DNA of 47,943 nucleotides, taken from Oscillospiraceae bacterium (GTDB lineage Bacteria > Bacillota > Clostridia > Oscillospirales > Ruminococcaceae). Each line of letters opens with the position of its first letter. The first letter of the stretch is position 1. The stretch covers positions 1 to 47,943 of the forward strand of contig JAEEIA010000080.1 in assembly GCA_016281125.1 (NCBI GenBank). Reading direction: 5' to 3'. Below are positions 40,747 through 47,943 of the stretch, in pieces. The position numbers and the translations under genes are program-made. The notes below the pieces were generated by a model. The model was not told the origin of the DNA and did not search any database. It saw only the letters and a program-made list of their open reading frames with translations.

Positions 40747-41508
40747 ATGAAAAACGCGATCATATCCGCCAGAGGCGTCTGCAAGAGCTTTGCGCACAAC
40801 GGCGGGCAGGTACACATTCTGACGGGACTTGACCTCGACATTTACGAGGGGGATTTCACGGTCATTATGGGCGCATCCGGCTCCGGCAAATCGACCATGC
40901 TTTACGCACTCTCCGGCATGGACAGGGCAACCGGCGGACAGGTGCTCTTTCAGGGCGAGGACATTGTCAAAATGCGTGAAAAGAAGCTCGCGGCACTGCG
41001 GCGGAGCAAATTCGGCTTCATTTTTCAGCAGATGCATCTTGTCAGCAACCTCTCGCTGTTTGAAAACATCACCGTGCCCGGATATCTGAATCAGACACGT
41101 TCCGCTGCTGATACCGATCAGCGTGCAGAACAGCTGATGGCGCAGATGGGCATCGCAAAGATCAAAACACATCTGCCTGCACAGTGCTCCGGCGGTGAGC
41201 AGCAGCGCTGTGCGATTGCCCGTGCGGTCATCAATTCGCCGGATATGCTCTTTGCGGACGAGCCGACCGGCGCGCTGAACCGGAAAAACACCACGGAGGT
41301 GCTCGATCTGCTGACAGAGCTTAACCGCGCCGGGCAGAGCATTCTGATGGTCACGCACGATGCGCGGGCAGCCTGCCGTGCATCCAGACTGATTTATATT
41401 GAGGACGGCAAGGTTGTCGGGGAACTGGAGCTGCCGTCATATACGGAAGCAGAAGAAAAAAGCCGGGAAACACAGATCAGTGCGTGGCTCGCCGCGATGG
41501 AATGGTGA
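40747..41508 (+). CDS. ABC transporter ATPase of an FtsX-type system
   Basis: A 253-residue ATPase with 'GASGSGKSTMLYALSGMDRA' (Walker A), 'FGFIFQQMHLVSNLSLFENI' (Q-loop), 'CSGGEQQRCAIARAV' (signature with C in place of L), 'MLFADEPTGALN' (Walker B; N where D is usual) and 'MVTHDARAA'. It is close to LolD/MacB/BceA ATPases. ATG 40747 follows AAAGGAG. The permease gene starts 8 bases after its stop. The likely role is drug or lipid detoxification under the control of the two-component system upstream. Confidence 0.93.
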   Translation: MKNAIISARGVCKSFAHNGGQVHILTGLDLDIYEGDFTVIMGASGSGKSTMLYALSGMDRATGGQVLFQGEDIVKMREKKLAALRRSKFGFIFQQMHLVSNLSLFENITVPGYLNQTRSAADTDQRAEQLMAQMGIAKIKTHLPAQCSGGEQQRCAIARAVINSPDMLFADEPTGALNRKNTTEVLDLLTELNRAGQSILMVTHDARAACRASRLIYIEDGKVVGELELPSYTEAEEKSRETQISAWLAAMEW

Positions 41509-41516
41509 GGTGCGCC

Positions 41517-43868
41517 GTGAGAAGTATTCTGAAGCTGATGCGCGCCAATATCCGGAGCGGCAGGGGCGCGTTCAAAAGCATGATTCTGCTGATGCTGCTG
41601 CTGACGTTTTCCTTTTCCGGCACGGTCAGCAACGATGACCGTCTGCATGAGGCACGGACGGAACGGTTTACGGAAGCCGGGGTTCCCGATCTGCTGGTCT
41701 GGATCTACGATGATCTGCTGACAGAAGATATGCTGCATGATGTTCGTGAGAACCCGCATGTCCGGTCTGTTGATACAAAGCAAAGTCTTCTGTTTGTGCA
41801 TGCGCCGCTGGTCGGTGAAAAGGAGGCGGATGTCCGCCTGACACTTCATGCCTGTGAAAGCGGCATCCGCGTGTTCGACGACGATTTCCGCGATTATGCC
41901 GCGGACAGTACCCTCTCGGACGGCGAAATCTGGCTGCCCTCCAAGATGCGGCTGAATGACGGTTTTGAGAAGGGCACAGAGATCACCCTGCAAACAAACG
42001 GAGGCTATGACGAAACCTTTACGGTCAAGGGCTTTTATGAGGATGTCATAAGCGGATCCATTACATTTTCAGGCTATAACTGTATTGTCACACAGCACGA
42101 TTTTGAACGGATTGCTGCGGAAAAGACCGATTCGTTCTTCGGAAACGAGCGGAATGTCCTCTCAGTCAGACAGCTGTTCATTGACGGCACGGGCGCGCTC
42201 AGTCAGGCGGAGCTGCGGCGGGAGCTCAGTCAGAACACCGCGCTCATCAGCACGGCAAACAGTGCCTTCACACGCGAAATGCTTTCGGACAGCGTGGAGG
42301 TGTTCTCAAAGATCGGCACGCGCATTGTTGCTGTTTTTTCCGCACTGCTGCTGACGGTCGTACTGATTATGATGTTCAGCAGCATCCGTTCCTCGATTGA
42401 GATGGATCAGGCGGAGCTCGGCATTCTGAAATCGCAGGGCTTTACCGCCGGACAGATCAGTCTGGCCTATATCCTGCAATATACGCTTGCGTTATGTATC
42501 GGCGCAGTGCTGGGCATCGCGGCATCTGTGCCCGCCTGCCGCTATCTGATTTCCATGTGGAAGATCCTGACCGGCATCCGCTCGGGAACCGGCGTTTCGG
42601 TTCTCAAATGTGCCGTATTGAGCATCTGTATCATTCTGATCTGCGCTGTATTCATTTTTGCGGCAACGGCAAAGATCAGGCGGATTTCTCCGGTCTGTGC
42701 GATTTCCGGCGCAAAGAGCGAGGTGTATTTTGACAGCCGTCTGAATGTCCGCATCCGGAAAAAGCCGCTGGCATTTTTCCTTGCGCTGCGCCAGCTCAAT
42801 TCCCGCAGGAAGAGCTATCTCGGCACGGCATTCATCGTGATTCTGCTGACGTTTTTTATCATCAGCATTATGATACTCACAAAGGGACTCGACGGCGATC
42901 AGCTCTTTACGGATATCACCGGAGAAATCAGTATGAGCGATACAAGCGGATTCCGTCTGCCCGATGCCGATGAAGCGGAAGCTGCAATCCGGCAGATCGA
43001 CAGCAATGCGCATTTGCTGACGGAGAGCTATCACCGGATGCTCGTGGACGGAGAGCTGTTCGCCGTTCACGCTTACCGTTCGCCGGAGGATGTGTTCAAA
43101 GCGCTGAAAGGACGTGTGCCGCAGTATGACAATGAGATCATGCTGACCGAAGCCGTTTCCGAAGAGATCGGCAAGCAGATCGGCGACAGCGTGACAGTGA
43201 CCTATCAGGGGCAGGAACAGGAATTCATCGTGACCGGCAATTTCCAGAGCACCTGGGAATACGGACTGGTGACCGTTGTAACACCGGGCGGCATGCAGCG
43301 GCTCGGGAACAATGAAATTGAGGGTGCGTTTGTCAGGGTATCCGATCCGGCCGGACAGCAGCAGATCATTGATATGCTGAATGAGAAATATGCCGGCAGA
43401 CTGAAAGCAGAAGCCTTCAAGGAAAGCGGCTATATCACAAACATCAAAGCAATCACGAATATTCTGCTGAATTCCATCTCCTATGCAATCTATGCAGTGC
43501 TCCTGACCTTTGCAGCCGTGATTGTTGCAGCGGTCTGCAAGCGGACGTTTATCCGCGAGCGGACAGACTTCGGCATTTTCAAGGCAACCGGATTCACGGT
43601 CGGCGGGCTGCGGTTACAGTTTGCCCTGCGCTTTGCACTGATTGCGCTGATCGGCTCGGCGGCGGGCTGTGCAGCCGGAATGCTCTGGTCGCGCAGAATG
43701 CTCACCGGCATTTTACAGATTGTCGGGCTGACCGATTTCACCACGGATTATACCCCCGCGATGTTTACGGTTCCGTCCGCGATTGTCTGCCTTTGCTTCT
43801 TCCTGACCGCATGGTTCGCTTCACGCCGGATTGCGCATGTCCATGTGCGGGAGCTTGTGACGGAGTAA
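41517..43868 (+). CDS. FtsX-family ABC transporter permease (two FtsX units)
   Basis: A 783-residue permease. A short N-terminal membrane helix ('SMILLMLLLTFSFSG') precedes an outer domain of about 230 residues. A first FtsX unit follows ('IVAVFSALLLTVVLIMMFSS', 'QAELGILKSQGFTAGQISLA'), then a second helix and outer domain, and a second FtsX unit ('AIYAVLLTFAAVIVAAVCKR', 'TDFGIFKATGFTVGGLRLQF'). Start: GTG 41517 is chosen because TGAGG lies 6 bases upstream and the text begins with the normal 'RSILKLMRANIRSGRGAF'; other in-frame starts overlap the ATPase end. It works with that ATPase. Confidence 0.9.
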   Translation: MRSILKLMRANIRSGRGAFKSMILLMLLLTFSFSGTVSNDDRLHEARTERFTEAGVPDLLVWIYDDLLTEDMLHDVRENPHVRSVDTKQSLLFVHAPLVGEKEADVRLTLHACESGIRVFDDDFRDYAADSTLSDGEIWLPSKMRLNDGFEKGTEITLQTNGGYDETFTVKGFYEDVISGSITFSGYNCIVTQHDFERIAAEKTDSFFGNERNVLSVRQLFIDGTGALSQAELRRELSQNTALISTANSAFTREMLSDSVEVFSKIGTRIVAVFSALLLTVVLIMMFSSIRSSIEMDQAELGILKSQGFTAGQISLAYILQYTLALCIGAVLGIAASVPACRYLISMWKILTGIRSGTGVSVLKCAVLSICIILICAVFIFAATAKIRRISPVCAISGAKSEVYFDSRLNVRIRKKPLAFFLALRQLNSRRKSYLGTAFIVILLTFFIISIMILTKGLDGDQLFTDITGEISMSDTSGFRLPDADEAEAAIRQIDSNAHLLTESYHRMLVDGELFAVHAYRSPEDVFKALKGRVPQYDNEIMLTEAVSEEIGKQIGDSVTVTYQGQEQEFIVTGNFQSTWEYGLVTVVTPGGMQRLGNNEIEGAFVRVSDPAGQQQIIDMLNEKYAGRLKAEAFKESGYITNIKAITNILLNSISYAIYAVLLTFAAVIVAAVCKRTFIRERTDFGIFKATGFTVGGLRLQFALRFALIALIGSAAGCAAGMLWSRRMLTGILQIVGLTDFTTDYTPAMFTVPSAIVCLCFFLTAWFASRRIAHVHVRELVTE

Positions 43869-43972
43869 GCCGGTTGCAGCGTTTCAGCCGCACATGCAGA
43901 TAAAGCGCTTTTCCGCGCAATGACTGCTCATGGGAGCATCGCCCCAATATCATTTCATCGGTAATGCCGAAC

Positions 43973-44010
43973 AAAGAGCAGCAGCCGCCCGCGGGCGGCT
44001 GCTGCTCTTT
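43973..44010. terminator. Very strong bidirectional terminator
   Basis: AAAGAGCAGCAGCCGCCC (43973-43990) and its exact complement (43993-44010) separated by GC. Runs of A and T at both ends let it serve the converging permease and dockerin genes. Confidence 0.88.
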
Positions 44011-44042
44011 CTGTATTTATCATTTGCTGCTGCGCTGCCGGA

Positions 44043-46940
44043 TTATTCCTCAACCGGAAAACGTTCGATCTTTCCGGTCAGATAATCAATGTGCAGCCGG
44101 ACGTCCACTGCGTCAATATCCAGATCACCGTTGAGGTCACCGGCGTTCAGACCGGCAACCGTTCCGCTCAGTACGGCGCGTTTCAGCATCGTCAGATCAC
44201 GTGCATCAATGAGCTCATCCCCGTTGATGTCACCGTAAATCCAGTCATCTGTCTGTGCCGGTTCATTCGGAAATTTCAGCTTCCACGACATCAGATTGAA
44301 CAGATATCCCTCGCCGCCCTTGAATACGAAGTACAGATCATGGTTTTTGGTGGCCTTCTCCAGTGCGGCGGTATTGGTCGCAAAATCGTGCCAGCCGCCG
44401 GTGTTTTTGACTTCGCCTGTGCCAATCAGTTTGCCGTCCGGCGCATCCAGCCGGACTTCAATCGAAGAACCGCCCGACGGGGACGCATAGCAGAATTCAA
44501 CCGCATCTGCGCCGTCCCTGAAATCAACATTTTTGAAGCCGATCCAGTCGCCGTTTTCGATATAGCCGACATCTCTGCCGCCCTCCTGCAAATTTTCAAT
44601 ATCGACGCCGCGCTGCATATCATAGGCTGCCGCCTCAACCGCATCGCCGCTCATTGCCGCGCTGCCGCTGCCGACACGCAGCAGATGCTTCGATCTGCTC
44701 AGCACCCTGCCGGAGGCGTCGGTCACATAAATGTAGTATTCGCCGGATTCCGCCGGTGTTTTGATCTTTGCGGCTGTGCCGGTCACTTTTGTCATATTGC
44801 CGCCCGCCTTGAATGCGGTTGTGCCGGCCGGTGCAAACCAGACCGTTTTGCCGCTGCCTGCGCTGCGAATCGGGATAATCGTATCGCCGGTTGTCGCACA
44901 GCTTGCCGGGAACACATAATCCGCATCCGTCATCATATTCTCCGGCATGATGTTCTTGAATGTATCCTGCAAGCCGGAATTGACGCAGATCTCATACTGC
45001 TTCTGCGGCCAGACTGCATCTGCCACGACAATGGGCGGATCAATGTCGCAGTCAGGCGGATTCTTGCCCATTTTATTGACGGTCGCATAGGTGCGCTTGA
45101 TGTTCAGATGATGCTTGATGCCGAAATCCTCGCAGTTGATCGTGTAGGTGACGTCCTTGCTGATATCCAGCACATTGTCAAATTCCTCGATCCATGCTGT
45201 GCCGTCGTCATTGTGCAGACCGTAGGTCGGCGCGCCGAAGCCGCCTGCGGGGATGCCGTCCACATAATTCTCGTTGATGACCGTGCCCGGCATCTGTCCG
45301 ATGGTATAGATTGCGCCGCTGTCATGCAGACGGTTCACCGCGTCGATCACGCGGTTGTAACAGATCTGATTGTTGCGGCAGGTTTCTGAGTCAAGGAACA
45401 TATTCCAGCCCCAGCCGAGATGAATGCCGTTGTATGCGGTTTTCTGCACCTGATTGCGCAGAATCTTCACGGAATCCACGAAATATGCGGTCACCGCCGC
45501 ACAGCCGCCGAAGCCGTGTACAACGCTGATGTCATAGAGCAGATTGTCGCTGACCGTATCATTCTTGCAGATGCCCTCCACGCCGCGGGGATATTTCTCT
45601 TTGTTTGAGCCGTCGCCGTCCCCGATGTAAACATGCTGCGGATGCCCGATGGTGATGCCCGACGAGGTGATATCCGTGATGTAGTTTCCGGAAACCGTGC
45701 AGTTGACGACGTCATTCGGCATGGACAGTCCGTCCGCGCCGGTGTGCTTGATGACATTGCCCGTGAAATGGACGGAATCCGCGTTCGTCACATTGATGAC
45801 GCCCGGCAGCGTATCGACCATTTCATATTTATACTGGTGCCAGTTGGAATCGGCAAATGCGGTATAGGTCTGCGCGGCCTGACAGGTTGTTTTGCCGTGG
45901 GAACCGTCCACTTTCGTCAGCTGATAATCGGTATGCGCAAAGGTGATGCCGCTGAATGTAATGTTCTGTACGCGGTCGCTCGTTGATTTTCCGGAAATCG
46001 TAATGAGCTGATCGGCAAACGGCACTTCCACGTCCGCAGCCGCCATATCCTCCCAGTCATACGGATAATAATAGAGCATCTTCGCGGTTTTGTCAAAGTA
46101 GAATTCGCCCGGTTCATCCACAAACGAAAATGCATTGTAGATCGTATGCTGACCGCCGCAGTTGAAGGCGCAGTTCCAGCCCGGTGTCTGCGCGATCGCG
46201 CCGTATGGCTGCTGCAAAAGCAGAATCAGCGTGCCGCCGTCATATTTCACATCGCGGGTGCAGACGATGTTTTCGTTCCATGTCGTGCCGTTGACGATTT
46301 CCAGATCATCAAAATTGGATTCGATCTTCGGCACATCGCCTGCGCGGTATTTCACGCCGTCGGATTTCAAGCCGGAAACCCATGCCCAGTCTGCCTGACC
46401 GGCGGTGATGCCGTATTCGCCCCAGCCGCCCTGCGCCTCAACGCGGACACTGCCCATATTGGCGCGGTGATCGTTGACATAGAGATTGCGCAGCTTGGTA
46501 TCGCGGTTCAGCGGCGCTGCATAGAGATGTTCGTTGTACTTTTCCCAGCCGGTGACCTGCTTTGCGCCGGAAAAGACCGGCGTTTCGCCCTCGTATGCCT
46601 GATAGATGATGCGGCAGCCCTCCGGCGCAGAATCCTGTGTATCAAATGCAACGGCCTCCGTCATGCGGTAAACGCCTTCCCGGAAATAGACGACGATGTC
46701 GCCGGTCATGCCGTCCTTGATTTTCCGGACTGCATTCCTTGCACCGGCCAGCGTTTGCAGCGGTGCGGCTTTCGTACCGGCATTGCTGTCATCGCCGTCC
46801 GGCGAAACATACAGCTCCGCATAGACAGATGCCGCATGCACCGGTACGGACAGTGTCGCCGGAGTATTTGCGAATCCGGCTGTCATCACCGCACTGCAGA
46901 GCATGAGCGCAGTTATCCTGTGCTTTTTTCTGTTTTTCAT
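44043..46940 (-). CDS. Secreted beta-helix carbohydrate-active enzyme with CBM6-like domain and dockerin
   Basis: A 965-residue extracellular protein. Signal peptide 1-37 ends near 'VHAAS'. Residues 40-650 form a right-handed parallel beta-helix whose opening 'YVSPDGDDSNAGTKAAPLQT', 'VVYFREGVYRMTEAVAFDTQ', 'PVFSGAKQVTGW' and 'LYVNDHRANMGSV' resemble GH141-type enzymes (fucosidase/xylanase activities known). Residues 745-885 look like a CBM6 ('VGYIENGDWIGFKNVDF', 'TGGWHDF'). Residues 892-955 are a type I dockerin with two Ca2+ loops ('GDINGDELIDARDLTML' and 'GDLNGDLDIDAVDVRLH'). It should be part of a cellulosome-like complex acting on plant cell wall. The family assignment is from pattern only. 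ATG 46940 follows AGGGGG. Confidence 0.85.
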   Translation of the reverse strand: MKNRKKHRITALMLCSAVMTAGFANTPATLSVPVHAASVYAELYVSPDGDDSNAGTKAAPLQTLAGARNAVRKIKDGMTGDIVVYFREGVYRMTEAVAFDTQDSAPEGCRIIYQAYEGETPVFSGAKQVTGWEKYNEHLYAAPLNRDTKLRNLYVNDHRANMGSVRVEAQGGWGEYGITAGQADWAWVSGLKSDGVKYRAGDVPKIESNFDDLEIVNGTTWNENIVCTRDVKYDGGTLILLLQQPYGAIAQTPGWNCAFNCGGQHTIYNAFSFVDEPGEFYFDKTAKMLYYYPYDWEDMAAADVEVPFADQLITISGKSTSDRVQNITFSGITFAHTDYQLTKVDGSHGKTTCQAAQTYTAFADSNWHQYKYEMVDTLPGVINVTNADSVHFTGNVIKHTGADGLSMPNDVVNCTVSGNYITDITSSGITIGHPQHVYIGDGDGSNKEKYPRGVEGICKNDTVSDNLLYDISVVHGFGGCAAVTAYFVDSVKILRNQVQKTAYNGIHLGWGWNMFLDSETCRNNQICYNRVIDAVNRLHDSGAIYTIGQMPGTVINENYVDGIPAGGFGAPTYGLHNDDGTAWIEEFDNVLDISKDVTYTINCEDFGIKHHLNIKRTYATVNKMGKNPPDCDIDPPIVVADAVWPQKQYEICVNSGLQDTFKNIMPENMMTDADYVFPASCATTGDTIIPIRSAGSGKTVWFAPAGTTAFKAGGNMTKVTGTAAKIKTPAESGEYYIYVTDASGRVLSRSKHLLRVGSGSAAMSGDAVEAAAYDMQRGVDIENLQEGGRDVGYIENGDWIGFKNVDFRDGADAVEFCYASPSGGSSIEVRLDAPDGKLIGTGEVKNTGGWHDFATNTAALEKATKNHDLYFVFKGGEGYLFNLMSWKLKFPNEPAQTDDWIYGDINGDELIDARDLTMLKRAVLSGTVAGLNAGDLNGDLDIDAVDVRLHIDYLTGKIERFPVEE

Positions 46941-47025
46941 ATGAGATACCCCCTAATTTTCCCAGATGCTGTTTTTCTATATTTCATGTAAAAAATGAGC
47001 GGAATGTTCAAATTCACAACTCTGA

Positions 47026-47036
47026 ATTATATTATA
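47026..47036 (-). promoter_or_regulatory. Probable -10 region of the beta-helix gene
   Basis: Two overlapping TATAAT boxes on the minus strand (47036-47031 and 47031-47026) in an AT-rich 256-base gap, with a TGA extension before the first. No good -35 is seen. The rest of the gap holds only the terminator at 47161. Confidence 0.45.
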
Positions 47037-47160
47037 TCATACAATCGTACAAAATTATGTTGATTTTTTTATCTTCCGTGTCAGTTTTTTATTAATTTTG
47101 CAAAAGCCATAGCTGCTCAAATCATGGATGTACGGCGAATCAGAATCACATGGAAAGCGA

Positions 47161-47184
47161 AATGCCCGGCGCTGACCGGGCATT
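47161..47184 (-). terminator. Stem-loop after the dockerin-linker gene
   Basis: AATGCCCGG / CCGGGCATT with a 6-base loop, 13 bases after the stop codon on the minus strand. The U-run is weak (TTTCGCTTT). Confidence 0.65.
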
Positions 47185-47196
47185 CAAAGTATCGCT

Positions 47197-47943
47197 TCAG
47201 TTTTTGCAGAAAGATGAGATTCGCTTCTTGATCAATCGCGGCAATGACTGTGCCTTTTTCCCGAGAATATCCTCCCAAGTGATATCCTTGCCCGCGACTG
47301 TTTTCTGCGTATAATATTTCAGAATATTCTGCGCGTCATCGACGGAAAGCTCACCATCGCCGTTGACATTGGCAGCTTGAATCTGCCGTTCGGTCAGTCC
47401 CATGTCATTTCCTGCGATGCGGTTTGTATACGCTTTCAGCGCAAGCTGTGCATCATCGACACTGACCTCGCCGTCATCGTTGATGTCACCGCGCAGCGGT
47501 GCAGGGGCGGCAGAGGTTGTAACAACCGGCGTTGTTTCTGTCGGAATCGTCGTGGTGACCGGCGCCGCTGTGGTCGTTGCCTTAGCCGTTGTGGTAGTCG
47601 CTTTCGCGGTAGTCGTAGTCGCTTTCGCGGTTGTGGTGGTCGCTTTCGCGGTAGTCGTGGTCGCTTTGGCCGTTGTGGTGGTCGCCTTCGCGGTTGTGGT
47701 TATCGCCTTTGTTGTTGTTGTGGTCGCTTTCGCGGTTGTGGTGGTCGCCTTTGCGGTTGTGGTAGTCGCTTTCGCGGTTGTGGTGGTCGTTTTCGCGGTA
47801 GTGGTAGTCGCTTTCACGGTAGTCGTGGTCGCTTTGGCGGTTGTGGTGGTTGCTTTCGCGGTAGTCGTGGTAGCGTTCGCGGTCGTGGTAGTCACTTTCG
47901 GGGTTGTAGTGGTTGCATTTGCGGTTGTAGTAGTAGCCTTTGC
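47197..47943 (-). CDS. Dockerin-containing secreted protein, C-terminal part (5' end outside window)
   Basis: The frame is open to the window edge, so at least 248 residues are present and the catalytic or N-terminal part is missing; any internal GTG is not the true start. The visible part has a Thr-rich linker of about 17 repeats of a seven-residue unit (ATTTTAK), then 'TTSAAPAPLRGDINDDGE' leading to a type I dockerin. Its two Ca2+ loops are 'DINDDGEVSVDDAQLALKAY' and 'NVNGDGELSVDDAQNILKYY'. A basic tail 'LPRLIKKRISSFCKN' ends the protein. Such linkers separate enzyme modules from dockerins in Ruminococcus cellulosomal proteins. The function of the missing part is unknown. Confidence 0.88.
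   Translation of the reverse strand, partial: AKATTTTANATTTTPKVTTTTANATTTTAKATTTTAKATTTTVKATTTTAKTTTTTAKATTTTAKATTTTAKATTTTTKAITTTAKATTTTAKATTTTAKATTTTAKATTTTAKATTTTAKATTTAAPVTTTIPTETTPVVTTSAAPAPLRGDINDDGEVSVDDAQLALKAYTNRIAGNDMGLTERQIQAANVNGDGELSVDDAQNILKYYTQKTVAGKDITWEDILGKKAQSLPRLIKKRISSFCKN
47574..47943 (-). repeat. Array of 21-bp coding tandem repeats (Thr-rich linker)
   Basis: About 17 in-frame units encoding KATTTTA with small variations (N, V, P, I replacements). Third positions vary freely (ACC/ACG/ACT), so the array is old and held by protein selection. It continues beyond the window edge. Confidence 0.85.

Noticed and set aside
47574-47943. Regular short repeats that might be a CRISPR array
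   Set aside because: The repeats are in frame, have no spacers and encode a Thr-rich linker before a dockerin.

Overview
The window looks like chromosome of a fibre-degrading gut Firmicute of the Ruminococcus type (Oscillospiraceae). The evidence is two secreted proteins with C-terminal type I dockerins (one with a long Thr/Ala/Lys linker), consensus sigma-A promoters, strong AAGGAGG ribosome-binding sites and a moderately GC-rich coding style. No rRNA, tRNA, CRISPR array or prophage is seen. The only mobile DNA is the end of an IS3-like element at the left edge, which appears to have cut off a neighbouring gene.

Layout. (1) 1-241: IS end and a truncated gene remnant. (2) 341-3093: TetR regulator, then a redox/iron-stress operon (ferritin-like protein, FMN split-barrel protein, small winged-helix protein, metallo-beta-lactamase fused to rubredoxin). 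(3) 3481-16719: a biosynthesis and transport locus. An Sfp-type phosphopantetheinyl transferase precedes a long same-strand gene series: GNAT, aminoacyl-tRNA-synthetase-like amino acid:carrier-protein ligase, KAS III-like enzyme lacking the usual His, PP-loop ATP pyrophosphatase with sulfur-transferase-like cysteines, carrier protein, AMP-dependent acyl ligase, second carrier protein, two ABC half-transporters of siderophore-importer type, and an MptD/CbiQ/double-ATPase ECF module. (4) 17069-19340: enolase with a structured leader, and a PPM/LCMT-like methyltransferase. Both carry a GTTAGC-type palindrome that also occurs in the leader of the biosynthetic operon. (5) 19510-21374: ECF sigma factor and membrane anti-sigma/propeller protein. 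(6) 21650-24879: small membrane proteins, a DUF3592-like protein and an alpha/beta hydrolase. (7) 25204-29357: LysR regulator, metE and metF, with an MtaR-like box. (8) 29481-35894 (minus): MacB-like export operon with two adaptors, one frameshifted at a seven-A run. (9) 36076-38684 (minus): small alarmone synthetase, response regulator and histidine kinase. (10) 38883-43868: a second two-component system and an ABC/FtsX transporter. (11) 44043-47943 (minus): the two dockerin proteins.

The most interesting part is 4425-16719. It has free-standing carrier proteins, two different loading chemistries (aaRS-like and AMP-ligase), a condensing-enzyme fold with an altered active site and a candidate thiolating enzyme, but no modular NRPS or PKS. 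It is joined to importers typical of metallophores. I infer a non-canonical thiotemplated pathway making a small, possibly sulfur-containing, metal-binding metabolite. The product cannot be read from sequence. A shared palindrome suggests that the operon, the methyltransferase and enolase are co-regulated, perhaps by metal availability; this is inference.
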